In this document: positions 26,221 to 34,767 of the stretch, piece by piece
Position numbering within the stretch: the first letter of the stretch is position 1
How the letters are laid out: each line of letters opens with the position of its first letter
Source: Thiohalophilus sp.
GTDB taxonomy: Bacteria; Pseudomonadota; Gammaproteobacteria; UBA6429; Thiohalophilaceae
Reading direction: 5' to 3'
Assembly (NCBI RefSeq): GCF_034522235.1
Contig: NZ_JAXHLN010000003.1
Span: 434,001-498,000, forward strand
Length of the DNA stretch: 64,000 nucleotides
The notes under the pieces: generated by a model
Database searches by the model: none
Told to the model about the DNA's origin: nothing
What the model saw: the letters and a program-made list of their open reading frames with translations, nothing else
Translations under genes and position numbers: made by a program

Positions 26221-27360
26221 ATGTCGGCAAATACGATAACGAGAAAGCTCCGAAGCTTCCTATATGCTGTTTTGCTGTTGGGGCCGGGCAGCGCGTTCGC
26301 GGAATATAAACTGAATATGCCCGAGACTGTCACGGTCGTCGGCAAGGAGATATTCGGTCTGCATATGCTGGTGCTCTGGATTGTTACTATCGTCGGTATC
26401 GGCGTTTTCGGGGTGATCATCTATTCACTGTTTAAACATCGCAAATCAAAAGGCGCGGTGGCATCCCAGTTTCACGAAAGCACGACCGTGGAGGTCATCT
26501 GGACGATTATACCGCTGGTGATTCTGGTACTGATTGCGATTCCGGCTACCAAAACCCTGCTCAAATATGAAGATACGGGCAATGCCGATGTGACCGTCAA
26601 GGCAACCGGTTGGCAGTGGAAGTGGCAATATGAATACCTGGACGAAGGTGTGAGCTTTTTCAGTAATCTCGATCAGGCCAGCAACGAGGCCCGGCAGAAA
26701 GATTCCGGTGTCGATGTGCGAACTGTTGAAAATTACCTGTTGGATGTCGACAATCCGATCGTGGTTCCAGTGAACAAGAAAGTCCGCATCCTGACCACTT
26801 CCAATGACGTTATCCACGCCTGGTGGGTGCCCGATCTCGGCGTCAAGCGTGATGCGATTCCCGGGTATATTAATGAAAGCTGGTTCAAGGCCACCGAAAC
26901 CGGCACCTATCGCGGCCAGTGCGCCGAGCTGTGCGGTATAAATCATGGCTTTATGCCCATCGTGGTCAAAGTTGTCGCCGAAAATGAATACAACGACTGG
27001 GTTGCCGAACAAAAAGCAGCGGCCGCAGCAGCCAACGCGGGCAGTGATCGTGAATGGACCAAGGATGAACTGATGGCTCGTGGTGAAGAAGTCTATAAGG
27101 GAACCTGCGCCGCCTGCCATCAGGCGAATGGACAAGGTATTCCGGGAGCCTTCCCGTCATTGGCAGGTGGTGCATTGACCACCGGTCCGGCGGAAGGCCA
27201 TATTGACATCGTCTTGAACGGTAAGAGCGGTACCGCCATGCAGGCCTTTGGCCCACAGCTGAATGATGCCGATCTGGCCGCAGTTATCACCTATGAACGC
27301 AACAGCTGGGGTAACAGCGCCAGTGTTGTACAACCGTCAGACGTTAAGGCAGCGCGCTAA
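26221..27360 (+). CDS. coxB: Cytochrome c oxidase subunit II with fused cytochrome c (caa3 type)
   Basis: Subunit II carries the CuA centre that receives electrons; here a C-terminal cytochrome c is fused, the hallmark of caa3 oxidases. It has 379 residues: signal peptide 1-27, transmembrane helices near 40-65 and 85-108, and a cupredoxin domain with CuA ligands in DVIHAWWVPDLG and GQCAELCGINHGFM. After an Ala-rich linker comes a class I cytochrome c with C296-x2-C299-H300 (CAACH) and an axial Met in AMQAFGPQL. A good agaggtagaggt ribosome-binding stretch precedes the ATG. First gene of the cox operon. Confidence 0.96.
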   Translation: MSANTITRKLRSFLYAVLLLGPGSAFAEYKLNMPETVTVVGKEIFGLHMLVLWIVTIVGIGVFGVIIYSLFKHRKSKGAVASQFHESTTVEVIWTIIPLVILVLIAIPATKTLLKYEDTGNADVTVKATGWQWKWQYEYLDEGVSFFSNLDQASNEARQKDSGVDVRTVENYLLDVDNPIVVPVNKKVRILTTSNDVIHAWWVPDLGVKRDAIPGYINESWFKATETGTYRGQCAELCGINHGFMPIVVKVVAENEYNDWVAEQKAAAAAANAGSDREWTKDELMARGEEVYKGTCAACHQANGQGIPGAFPSLAGGALTTGPAEGHIDIVLNGKSGTAMQAFGPQLNDADLAAVITYERNSWGNSASVVQPSDVKAAR

Positions 27361-27381
27361 GGCGTAGTGGAGGATATAAGA

Positions 27382-28953
27382 ATGAGTACAGTAGCTGCGA
27401 CACACGAGCATCAACACCCGACGGGTATTACGCGTTGGCTGTTTACGACCAACCATAAAGATATCGGTACCCTGTATCTGTGGTTCGCGTTCATCATGTT
27501 CCTGCTGGGCGGGACCATGGCTATGGTCATTCGTGCCGAGCTGTTCCAGCCGGGCATGCAGGTCGTCGACCCGCACTTCTTTAACCAGATGACCACCATG
27601 CACGGCCTGATTATGGTCTTCGGGGCGGTCATGCCGGCCTTCGTCGGTCTGGCCAACTGGCAGATTCCATTGATGATCGGCGCGCCGGACATGGCACTGC
27701 CGCGCATGAACAACTGGTCCTTCTGGATTCTGCCGTTTGCCGGCACCATGCTGATCAGCACCCTGTTCATGGAAGGCGGCGGCCCGGCGTTCGGTTGGAC
27801 TTTCTACGCGCCGTTGTCCACCACCTTCGCACCGGCGAGTACTGACTTCTTTATCTTTGCGATTCACTTGCTCGGCTTTTCGTCCATCATGGGCGCGATC
27901 AACATCATTGCGACCATTTTGAACATGCGTGCGCCGGGCATGACCCTGATGAAGATGCCGCTGTTCGTCTGGACCTGGCTGATTACCGCCTTCCTGCTGA
28001 TTGCGGTGATGCCGGTTCTGGCCGGGGCGGTAACTATGATGCTGACCGACCGCAACTTCGGCACCAGCTTCTTTGATGCGGCCGGTGGTGGTGACCCGGT
28101 TCTGTTCCAGCATGTGTTCTGGTTCTTCGGTCATCCCGAGGTGTATATCATGATCCTGCCGGCCTTCGGCGTGGTCTCGCAGATCATCCCGACGTTCGCG
28201 CGCAAGCCGCTGTTCGGTTATGCCTCGATGGTCTATGCCACCGCGGCGATTGCGTTCCTCTCGTTCATCGTCTGGGCGCATCATATGTTTACTGTCGGAA
28301 TGCCGGTCGCGGGTGAGCTGTACTTTATGTACGCGACGGTCATGATTGCCGTGCCCACCGCGGTCAAGGTCTTCAACTGGACCGCAACCATGTGGAAGGG
28401 ATCGATGACCTTCGAGGCCCCGATGCTGTGGGCGATTGCCTTTGTTTTCCTGTTCACCATCGGCGGCTTTACCGGCCTGATGCTGGGTGTCGCGCCGGCT
28501 GACTTCCAGTACCACGATACCTATTTCGTGGTCGCGCATTTCCACTATGTACTGGTCACCGGGGCAGTCTTCGCTATCATTGCGGGTGTTTATTACTGGT
28601 TGCCGAAGTGGACCGGTAACATGTACAGCGAAACCCTGGCCAAGTGGCACTTCTGGCTGTCAGCCATCTCAGTCAATGTGCTGTTCTTCCCGATGCATTT
28701 TGTCGGTCTGGCCGGTATGCCGCGACGGATTCCGGACTATTCGCCGATGTTCGCCGAGTTCAACATGATGGCCTCTCTTGGCGGCTTCGTCTTCGGTGCC
28801 AGTCAGTTGTTGTTCCTGTACATCATCATCAAGACCATCCGTGGTGGTGAAAAGGCTACCAGCAAGGTCTGGGAAGGTGCGGAAGGCCTGGAATGGTCGA
28901 TTCCATCACCGGCGCCGTACCACACCTTTGAAACCCCGCCGCAAGTTAAATAA
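27382..28953 (+). CDS. coxA: Cytochrome c oxidase subunit I (aa3 type)
   Basis: Catalytic heme a / heme a3-CuB subunit reducing O2 and pumping protons. From ATG 27382 (ggagg 9 bases before) it has 523 residues and about 12 transmembrane helices. HPEVY begins at residue 251 (His-Tyr crosslink). The preceding [17 protein letters not shown] is the type A1 form carrying the D-channel glutamate. Also visible are [10 protein letters not shown] (CuB ligands) and [13 protein letters not shown] (heme ligands near 390). It lies 21 bases after coxB. Confidence 0.97.
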   Translation: MSTVAATHEHQHPTGITRWLFTTNHKDIGTLYLWFAFIMFLLGGTMAMVIRAELFQPGMQVVDPHFFNQMTTMHGLIMVFGAVMPAFVGLANWQIPLMIGAPDMALPRMNNWSFWILPFAGTMLISTLFMEGGGPAFGWTFYAPLSTTFAPASTDFFIFAIHLLGFSSIMGAINIIATILNMRAPGMTLMKMPLFVWTWLITAFLLIAVMPVLAGAVTMMLTDRNFGTSFFDAAGGGDPVLFQHVFWFFGHPEVYIMILPAFGVVSQIIPTFARKPLFGYASMVYATAAIAFLSFIVWAHHMFTVGMPVAGELYFMYATVMIAVPTAVKVFNWTATMWKGSMTFEAPMLWAIAFVFLFTIGGFTGLMLGVAPADFQYHDTYFVVAHFHYVLVTGAVFAIIAGVYYWLPKWTGNMYSETLAKWHFWLSAISVNVLFFPMHFVGLAGMPRRIPDYSPMFAEFNMMASLGGFVFGASQLLFLYIIIKTIRGGEKATSKVWEGAEGLEWSIPSPAPYHTFETPPQVK

Positions 28954-28959
28954 GTCATA

Positions 28960-28983
28960 CGGGAAGGCCCTCGGGCCTTCCCG
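28960..28983 (+). promoter_or_regulatory. Intra-operon stem-loop after coxA
   Basis: CGGGAAGGCCC (28960-28970) pairs perfectly with GGGCCTTCCCG (28973-28983), a very stable 10-11 bp stem starting 7 bases after the coxA stop. No T-run follows and the operon continues, so it is more likely an mRNA 3'-end barrier or processing site that raises coxBA over ctaG than a full terminator. Confidence 0.6.
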
Positions 28984-29003
28984 ATTGACCGGAATAGACA
29001 AAG

Positions 29004-29105
29004 ATGAGTGAAGTGGCAAAACAAAATCGTTTAAAACTGACCCTAACTATCCTGGTGCTGATTGCAGTCGGATTTTATATCGCTGTTTTTGCCAAATACT
29101 GGTAA
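29004..29105 (+). CDS. Cytochrome oxidase small assembly protein (33 residues)
   Basis: A 33-residue membrane peptide: a polar N-terminus (MSEVAKQNRLK) followed by a single transmembrane helix (LTLTILVLIAVGFYIAVFA) and KYW. Position between coxA and ctaG, length and the terminal aromatic residues match the small CtaG-associated peptides annotated in beta- and gammaproteobacterial cox operons. ctaG starts 6 bases after its stop. It is probably inserted with, or chaperones, CtaG during CuB loading, an inference from context. Confidence 0.75.
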   Translation: MSEVAKQNRLKLTLTILVLIAVGFYIAVFAKYW

Positions 29106-29111
29106 CGGGTC

Positions 29112-29756
29112 ATGGCAGATAAGGAAAAAACCGGCGTTTCACACGGCAAAGTGGTCAGGAAACTGACCGTGGTCGTTTTTGCGATGTTCGGTTTTGGATT
29201 TGCCCTGGTACCGCTGTACAACATGGTCTGTGATGCGTTTGGCCTCAACGGGCGTTTCCTGGCAATCCAGGATGGAAGCTATGATGCGGCTGAAGGCGCT
29301 GAGAGGGGAGCAAAACTGGCGGCAAGAACAGATATGGATCGGACTGTAACCGTGCAGTTCACCACGACACTCAATCAGAATCTGGCCTGGGAATTCAGAA
29401 CAATGACCCGGAGCATGGAACTTCATCCCGGTGAGATAAAACAGGTGAAGTTTTACGCCAAAAATAAAACGGACAAGACAGTCGTTGCCCAGGCCGTACC
29501 CAGCCTGGCACCGTCACAAGCAGTAAAATATTTCACCAAGATGGAGTGTTTCTGTTTTAACCAGCAGACATTCAAGCCGGGAGAAGCGAAGGAAATGCCA
29601 TTGGTGTTTGTGGTGGATCCGGATCTGCCAAAAAACGTCAATACGATTACTCTCGGCTATACATTTTTTGATACTGAAAAAAACACCAGGCTGGATGATA
29701 GCAATGCGCCCGTTGTGGCAGTTGCCGAAAACAGCCGGGTCTATTTGAACAAATAA
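29112..29756 (+). CDS. ctaG: Cytochrome c oxidase assembly protein CtaG/Cox11
   Basis: Copper chaperone that inserts CuB into subunit I. It has 214 residues with a single N-terminal transmembrane helix (VVVFAMFGFGFALVPLYNMVCDAFG near 17-41) and a periplasmic immunoglobulin-like domain. The copper-binding CFCFNQQTFKPGE is near 138-150, followed by MPLVFVVDPDLPKNVNTITLGYTFF. The conserved Cys after the helix (MVCDAFG) is also present. It lies between the 33-residue peptide and coxC. Confidence 0.95.
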   Translation: MADKEKTGVSHGKVVRKLTVVVFAMFGFGFALVPLYNMVCDAFGLNGRFLAIQDGSYDAAEGAERGAKLAARTDMDRTVTVQFTTTLNQNLAWEFRTMTRSMELHPGEIKQVKFYAKNKTDKTVVAQAVPSLAPSQAVKYFTKMECFCFNQQTFKPGEAKEMPLVFVVDPDLPKNVNTITLGYTFFDTEKNTRLDDSNAPVVAVAENSRVYLNK

Positions 29757-29791
29757 CAATTACCACTATAAGCATATAAAGAGGGGTAGCC

Positions 29792-30661
29792 ATGTCACAC
29801 GCACAAGGTAGCTATTATTTGCCCGAACCGAGCCATTGGCCGATTGTGGGTTCAGTCGGCCTGTTCACCCTGCTGGCGGGTTTTGCCAACTGGTTACATG
29901 GCGGAAGCAGTCTGTGGATAATCGTCGGTGCGATTATTGTCATCGTGATGATGTTCGGCTGGTTCGGCAAGGTCATTTCTGAGAGTGAAGGTGGACAATA
30001 TAACGCGCAGGTGGATACCTCTTTCCGCATGGGGATGGCCTGGTTCATCTTCTCGGAAGTCATGTTCTTCGCTGCCTTCTTCGGTGCCCTGTTCTACGTT
30101 CGTCAGTGGGCGGTGCCGTGGCTTGACGGCGCCGGCAACAATGCGATGACCGGCGAGTTGTTGTGGCCCAACTTCCAGGCGGCTTGGCCGTTGATGGATG
30201 TGCCGAACCCGGAAGGTTTTGACAGGCCGAAGGAAATTGTCGGTGCGTGGGGGATCCCGTTCTATAACACGATTATCCTGCTGACCTCCGGACTGACCAT
30301 CACCTGGGCACACTGGGGTCTGAAGAAAAATAACCGTACACAACTGATTACAGGTCTGTTCCTGACAGTCGCGCTCGGTGCTTTGTTCGTGTTCCTTCAG
30401 GGCTACGAATATGGTCACGCCTATACCGATCTGAACCTGAAGCTGTCATCCGGCATCTACGGCTCGACATTCTTCATGCTGACCGGATTTCACGGGTTGC
30501 ACGTCACCATCGGGGCTATCATGTTGCTGGTGATGTTGTTGCGGGCTATCAAGGGCCACTTTACCGCCAAGCATCACTTTGCCTTTGAGGCGGCGGCCTG
30601 GTACTGGCACTTCGTGGATGTTGTCTGGCTTGGCCTGTTTATCTTCGTATACTGGCTATAA
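29792..30661 (+). CDS. coxC: Cytochrome c oxidase subunit III
   Basis: Seven-helix membrane subunit that stabilises the oxidase and its proton uptake. It has 289 residues. Typical features are SHWPIVGSVGLF at the N-terminus, GMAWFIFSEVMFFAAFFGALFYVR, the QGYEY block and HGLHVTIGAIMLLVMLLRA, ending in AAAWYWHFVDVVWLGLFIFVYW. A gaggggtagcc ribosome-binding stretch precedes the ATG. It is the last gene of the cox operon, followed by a strong terminator. Confidence 0.96.
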   Translation: MSHAQGSYYLPEPSHWPIVGSVGLFTLLAGFANWLHGGSSLWIIVGAIIVIVMMFGWFGKVISESEGGQYNAQVDTSFRMGMAWFIFSEVMFFAAFFGALFYVRQWAVPWLDGAGNNAMTGELLWPNFQAAWPLMDVPNPEGFDRPKEIVGAWGIPFYNTIILLTSGLTITWAHWGLKKNNRTQLITGLFLTVALGALFVFLQGYEYGHAYTDLNLKLSSGIYGSTFFMLTGFHGLHVTIGAIMLLVMLLRAIKGHFTAKHHFAFEAAAWYWHFVDVVWLGLFIFVYWL

Positions 30662-30682
30662 GCGGATATAGCGTGGCTATGG

Positions 30683-30712
30683 AAGGCGCCGCGATCGCGG
30701 CGCCTTTTTTTT
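30683..30712 (+). terminator. Intrinsic terminator after coxC
   Basis: AAGGCGCCGCGA (30683-30694) is followed directly by its reverse complement TCGCGGCGCCTT (30695-30706), a 24-base perfect palindrome that forms a GC-rich stem closing on GATC. It runs into eight T residues. It lies 22 bases after the coxC stop and ends the coxBA-ctaG-coxC transcript. Confidence 0.92.
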
Positions 30713-30765
30713 GCTCAGAAGTTTAGTCTGCTAGATAAGCGTTCCGGATACCGGTGCAGGCATGA

Positions 30766-30863
30766 GGTGCTGCCGTGCCTTCCCGGACCGTCGGCCACAA
30801 GGACGTGGCCGTCGAGCCTACAGGGATGTGTTCACGGCGTGTCCGGGAAGGCGCGGCAGTACC
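30766..30863. repeat. 98-base double hairpin element
   Basis: Left arm 30766-30788 (ggtgctgccgtgccttcccg plus gac) and the reverse complement of 30841-30863 match at 21 of 23 bases. The differences allow G-U pairing. Inside, GGCCAC (30793-30798) pairs with GTGGCC (30805-30810). The interior segment around agcctacagggatgtgttca resembles repeats I recall from other gammaproteobacteria. It fills the gap between coxC and the convergent DUF2909 gene. Confidence 0.7.
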
Positions 30864-30878
30864 GATTAAAGCCAATGT

Positions 30879-30897
30879 GATCGGGCATTCTGAACGC
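30879..30897. repeat. Dispersed 19-bp repeat, copy 2
   Basis: gatcgggcattctgaacgc, an 18 of 19 match to 22128-22146. It follows the 98-base hairpin element by 15 bases. Confidence 0.5.
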
Positions 30898-30955
30898 CTG
30901 TTTAGCGACGTCATAGAATGCAGCAGTTAGAGACGGTGAAAAAATCACAATAGCG

Positions 30956-31162
30956 TTATATGAGCGCGTGTGGTGAAATAAGACCAAGTGAATAGCCGAT
31001 CATAATGAAGATCAACAGGCCGATGGACAGGGCGATCCGCACGGTCAATGCCTTGACAGTACGGGTAGAGTCCTGATTGCCTCTGAGCATGGAAAACAGG
31101 GCGCTGGCCAGGCTGAGCAAAATCAGTACCAGAATTATGACGATGACTGCTTTGAAAAGCAT
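30956..31162 (-). CDS. Twin-transmembrane protein (DUF2909 family)
   Basis: A 68-residue protein with two membrane helices, MLFKAVIVIILVLILLSLA and ALSIGLLIFIMIGYSLGLI, joined by a short polar loop (RGNQDSTRTVKALTVR). This matches the DUF2909 proteins found beside SURF1 in oxidase clusters. ATG 31162 was chosen because cggaggt sits 6 bases upstream; the frame stays open further but lacks a better start. It is divergent from SURF1, with 72 bases between. Function unknown; an assembly or accessory role in the oxidase is inferred from position. Confidence 0.85.
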   Translation of the reverse strand: MLFKAVIVIILVLILLSLASALFSMLRGNQDSTRTVKALTVRIALSIGLLIFIMIGYSLGLISPHALI

Positions 31163-31234
31163 GGTTACCTCCGAAAGCTGGTGAATAAAGTATACCCAAA
31201 TTGCCGCGACAGGCATATGGACAGAGGCTGAGAA

Positions 31235-31975
31235 ATGCAATTCGGCAACCGCGAATTCCGGCCCCGCCTGTGGCCGACTGTCGCAACACTCATTCTGTTG
31301 CCAATTTTGCTACGGCTGGGGTTCTGGCAACTGGATCGTGCGGAGGAAAAACGCGAGATTCAGCAGCGTTATGCCGAGCAGCAGGCACGGCCTGTAGTAG
31401 AGCTGTCTCGGCTTGATCCGAGTGATGAGATAGAATATCGGCGCGCCACGGTTAGTGGGCATTTTGCTACTGAGCGCCAGATTTTGCGGGATAATCAGAT
31501 CCATCAAAAACGGGCTGGGTACCATGTTATTACGCCGCTGCGGATTGAAGACAGTCAGCAATACATCCTGGTAAATCGTGGCTGGGTGGATGGTCGGCTT
31601 CGACGTGACACGTTGCCGGAATTCGAGACACCGGGGAAAACCGTTACCTTGACCGGCCAGCTGAAGCTACCGGGAGGCATTGGCCTGAAACTCGGTGAAC
31701 GGAGTTATACCGATAAAAGCTGGCCGCGGGTGGTGCAATGGCTGGACATCCAGGAACTGGAAAAACAGACAGGCTACACGCTGTATCCTTATATATTGCG
31801 ACTGGATGAGAATGAGCCGTACGGATTTGTCAGGGATTGGAAGATTGTCAGTAGTGAGCCTGAGCAGAGTACAAGTTATGCGGTGCAGTGGTTCACCCTG
31901 GCACTGGCCCTGGTTTTAATATTTATATTTGTCAACACTAGAAAGATTAACCATGCAAAACATGAACGTAAGTAA
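31235..31975 (+). CDS. SURF1 family cytochrome oxidase assembly protein
   Basis: Membrane protein of 246 residues that helps heme A delivery to subunit I. An N-terminal helix (LWPTVATLILLPILLRLGFWQLDRAEEK) carries the SURF1 start signature GFWQLDRA. The central periplasmic domain has VSGHF, LVNRGWV and YPYILRLDENEPYGFVRDW, and the C-terminal helix is QWFTLALALVLIFIFVNTR. It overlaps the next gene by 23 bases if that starts at 31953. Confidence 0.94.
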   Translation: MQFGNREFRPRLWPTVATLILLPILLRLGFWQLDRAEEKREIQQRYAEQQARPVVELSRLDPSDEIEYRRATVSGHFATERQILRDNQIHQKRAGYHVITPLRIEDSQQYILVNRGWVDGRLRRDTLPEFETPGKTVTLTGQLKLPGGIGLKLGERSYTDKSWPRVVQWLDIQELEKQTGYTLYPYILRLDENEPYGFVRDWKIVSSEPEQSTSYAVQWFTLALALVLIFIFVNTRKINHAKHERK

Positions 31976-32579
31976 CGAACAGCGTAATAAGGGCCGACGG
32001 GATTTTTTATTACTGGTCGCTGTTTTCTTTCTGCCGATTATTATTGTCCTGGTGCTGTATTTTAATCTGGATAAGTGGGATATAGGCGGAGAACGTAACC
32101 ACGGTGATCTGATTCAGCCGCCGCGTCAGTTAGAGGATGTCGTGCTCACTGATATACAGGACAAAGCGTTTCGCTTTTCGGATGTACGTGATAAATGGCT
32201 CATGATCCATTTCGGTGGGGCCGGCTGTGATCAGGCGTGCAGGGATGAATTATATCTGATGCGTCAGATACGTCTGGCCCAGGGTGGTGATCGACAGCGA
32301 ATTGTACGGATCCATATTTCGACAGGTGGCAAACCCAAAGAAAGCCTGCACGCTGTGTTGGCGGATCATCCCGAGTTGAAGGTGGTATATGGTGATGCAT
32401 CCGACTTGCAGAAAGTCGTCAGCCAGTTCCAACACGATGTTGGTGCCGGACCGACTGTTCAGGAAATGTATCTGGCAGATCCCCGTGGTTTTCTGATGAT
32501 GAGTTATCCCGAGGATTACGATCCTAAAGGCATGATCAAGGATCTGGAAAGGTTATTGAAGTTTGCGCGATCAGGATAA
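31953..32579 (+). CDS. SCO-like thioredoxin-fold oxidase assembly protein
   Basis: From ATG 31953 (ATG 31962 also possible) this has about 208 residues. An N-terminal membrane helix (DFLLLVAVFFLPIIIVLVLYF) anchors a periplasmic thioredoxin fold. GAGCDQACRDEL provides a C-x3-C pair in the position of the SCO copper-binding motif, and RIHISTG may provide a His. The usual SCO motif ends CP; here the second Cys is followed by Arg, so this is a divergent member. Location between SURF1 and ctaA supports a role in CuA maturation or thiol control. Confidence 0.8.
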   Translation: MQNMNVSNEQRNKGRRDFLLLVAVFFLPIIIVLVLYFNLDKWDIGGERNHGDLIQPPRQLEDVVLTDIQDKAFRFSDVRDKWLMIHFGGAGCDQACRDELYLMRQIRLAQGGDRQRIVRIHISTGGKPKESLHAVLADHPELKVVYGDASDLQKVVSQFQHDVGAGPTVQEMYLADPRGFLMMSYPEDYDPKGMIKDLERLLKFARSG

Positions 32580-32584
32580 GTAAA

Positions 32585-33601
32585 ATGACAAAAGAAACCC
32601 TGTTTGCCAGATTGGCGCTGATTGCAACAGTTCTGGCGTTTTGTGTTGTGGTTCTCGGCGCTTTTGTGCGGCTCTCTGATGCCGGTCTCGGGTGTCCCGA
32701 CTGGCCGGGCTGCTACGGACACCTGGGCGTGCCGAAAAGCGAACAGGCTGTCCAATTGGCTAACGAACTATATCCGGACCGCCCGGTTGAAGCGCACAAG
32801 GCCTGGAAGGAGATGGTTCACCGCTATTTTGCAGGCATACTCGGCCTGTTGGTATTTACCCTGGCCTTTGTTGCCTGGCGCAATCGCAGGAACCCGAAGC
32901 AGGCCGTCAAGCTGCCGTTGTTTTTGAGCATTCTGATCATCTTCCAGGCTTTGCTGGGAATGTGGACCGTCACCATCAAGCTCAAGCCCGTGATCGTGAT
33001 GCTGCATCTGATGGGGGGTATGGCAACCCTCTCCTTGTTGTGGTGGCTGACCCTGCGGCACCTGAATCTGTTTTCCCGGCGCCGCGTGGGTATAATACAG
33101 CAAAGCCGGTTGAAGAAACTGGCCCTGATCGGTTTGCTGGTGGTGGTGGGCCAGATCATGCTGGGGGGCTGGACCAGTGCCAACTACGCCGCCTTGCATT
33201 GCACCGATTTCCCGACCTGTCAGGGCAAGTGGTGGCCGCAAACCGATTTTGGCGAAGCCTTTACGTTGTGGCACGGAATCGGGCCCGACTATGAGGGCGG
33301 CATCATGAGCAATACCGCGCGCGTCACGGTGCACTTTACCCATCGCCTCGGTGCGCTGGTCACTTTCCTGTATCTCGGGGTGCTGGGCGTGATGCTGTTG
33401 CTGGGGCGACTTGGCGAAAACCTGCCGCCGGTGGGTTTGACCTTGTTGGGCGTATTGTTACTGCAGGTCAGCCTGGGGATTGCCAACGTCCTGTTGTCCC
33501 TGCCACTGGGTGTGGCGGTGGCGCATAATGGTGTGGGTGCGTTATTGTTGCTGACCCTGGTGACATTGAACCACCTGGCATTCAAGCCGCGGAGAACGTA
33601 A
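32585..33601 (+). CDS. ctaA: Heme A synthase (CtaA/COX15)
   Basis: Inner-membrane monooxygenase converting heme O to heme A. It has 338 residues with about eight helices in two four-helix repeats. Signatures are [24 protein letters not shown] near 20-43 (conserved Cys pair), [46 protein letters not shown] and [11 protein letters not shown] (heme-ligand His). The stop TAA overlaps the ctaB ATG by one base, so the two are coupled. Confidence 0.96.
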   Translation: MTKETLFARLALIATVLAFCVVVLGAFVRLSDAGLGCPDWPGCYGHLGVPKSEQAVQLANELYPDRPVEAHKAWKEMVHRYFAGILGLLVFTLAFVAWRNRRNPKQAVKLPLFLSILIIFQALLGMWTVTIKLKPVIVMLHLMGGMATLSLLWWLTLRHLNLFSRRRVGIIQQSRLKKLALIGLLVVVGQIMLGGWTSANYAALHCTDFPTCQGKWWPQTDFGEAFTLWHGIGPDYEGGIMSNTARVTVHFTHRLGALVTFLYLGVLGVMLLLGRLGENLPPVGLTLLGVLLLQVSLGIANVLLSLPLGVAVAHNGVGALLLLTLVTLNHLAFKPRRT

Positions 33602-34524
33602 TGGGGGAGACCGTCAAACAGTCTGAAGTCCGCCCGGAAATTTTCCGGCTGTGGTGTGACTACTATACCCTGTGCAAGCCCAAGGTTGTGGCATTGATCG
33701 TGTTTACGGCCATTGTCGGCATGTTTTTGTCCGTGCCGGGAATGGTGCCATGGCAGCCGCTGATCTTCGGCACCCTGGGAATCGGTCTGGCCGCGGCCTC
33801 GGCGGCGGCGATTAACCAGATTGTGGATCAGAAGATCGACGCCGAGATGCAACGGACCTCGAAACGTCCCTTGCCGTCCGGCACCATTACCAATAAACAG
33901 GCGTTATTGTTTTCCGCTCTGCTGGGGATTGCTTCGATGGTAATCCTGGTTTATCTGGTCAACCCGCTGACCGCCGTGCTGACCCTGTTGTCCCTGATCG
34001 GTTACGCCTTCATTTATACTATGTATCTGAAACGGGCCACGCCGCAGAACATCGTCATCGGCGGCGCCGCCGGTGCCGCGCCGCCGGTACTGGGCTGGAC
34101 CGCAGTGACCGGGCAGATCCATCCCGACAGCCTGTTGTTATTCCTGATTATCTACACCTGGACGCCACCCCATTTCTGGGCACTGGCTATCCACAAACGG
34201 GAGGAATACGCCAAGGTGGATGTGCCGATGTTGCCGGTGACCCACGGGGTGCAGTTCACCCGCCTGCATGTCCTGCTATACACCATTATTATGTTCGGCA
34301 TCACCCTGTTGCCGTTTGCGACCCGGATGAGCGGCTGGCTCTATTTTATCGGCGCGATTATCCTGGGCGGGGTTTTCCTCTACTATGCAATCCGCATGCA
34401 GTCGGACAAGGATACGAAGATCGCGATCAAGACATTTGGTTATTCCATCGTGTATTTGATGGGGCTGTTTGCGCTGTTGCTGATCGATCACTATGTCCCG
34501 CTGTTACTCCTGCTACTGACATAA
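33601..34524 (+). CDS. ctaB: Protoheme IX farnesyltransferase (heme O synthase)
   Basis: UbiA-superfamily membrane enzyme adding a farnesyl group to protoheme to give heme O, the substrate of CtaA. It has 307 residues and about nine helices. [21 protein letters not shown], the Asp-rich [23 protein letters not shown] near 77-99, and [16 protein letters not shown] are diagnostic. The later [29 protein letters not shown] block is specific to the CyoE/CtaB group. Last gene of this block. Confidence 0.97.
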   Translation: MGETVKQSEVRPEIFRLWCDYYTLCKPKVVALIVFTAIVGMFLSVPGMVPWQPLIFGTLGIGLAAASAAAINQIVDQKIDAEMQRTSKRPLPSGTITNKQALLFSALLGIASMVILVYLVNPLTAVLTLLSLIGYAFIYTMYLKRATPQNIVIGGAAGAAPPVLGWTAVTGQIHPDSLLLFLIIYTWTPPHFWALAIHKREEYAKVDVPMLPVTHGVQFTRLHVLLYTIIMFGITLLPFATRMSGWLYFIGAIILGGVFLYYAIRMQSDKDTKIAIKTFGYSIVYLMGLFALLLIDHYVPLLLLLLT

Positions 34525-34617
34525 ACCCTTTTAATCATAAGTGTAAAGACCGACGTAAATCTTCCCCTATCCGGCCCGCGGTGACGCAGCTGTCTATACT
34601 TGCCGGGTTATCCGGAG

Positions 34618-34647
34618 TTGCCTGTTCGTTTATAGATACTTTACAAT
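34618..34647 (+). promoter_or_regulatory. Probable promoter of the cco operon
   Basis: TTGCCT (34618-34623) and TACAAT (34642-34647) are separated by 18 bases; transcription would start near 34654, about 115 bases before ccoN. cbb3 operons are usually controlled by FNR/ANR, but no TTGAT-N4-ATCAA-like site was found in the 243-base gap. Confidence 0.45.
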
Positions 34648-34767
34648 ATTAGGATATCTTTATATTCCAGAGGGGTTTTCTCAGGTTTCCTGTGCTGGCG
34701 CAGGATGCGGGATCGCCCCCTTTAAACCTGTATTCACCTGATTCAACCAAGAACCAAGAGGCGTTAT

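Noticed and set aside
34525-34767. FNR/ANR site before ccoN
   Set aside because: Expected for cbb3 operons, but no TTGAT-N4-ATCAA-like sequence was found.
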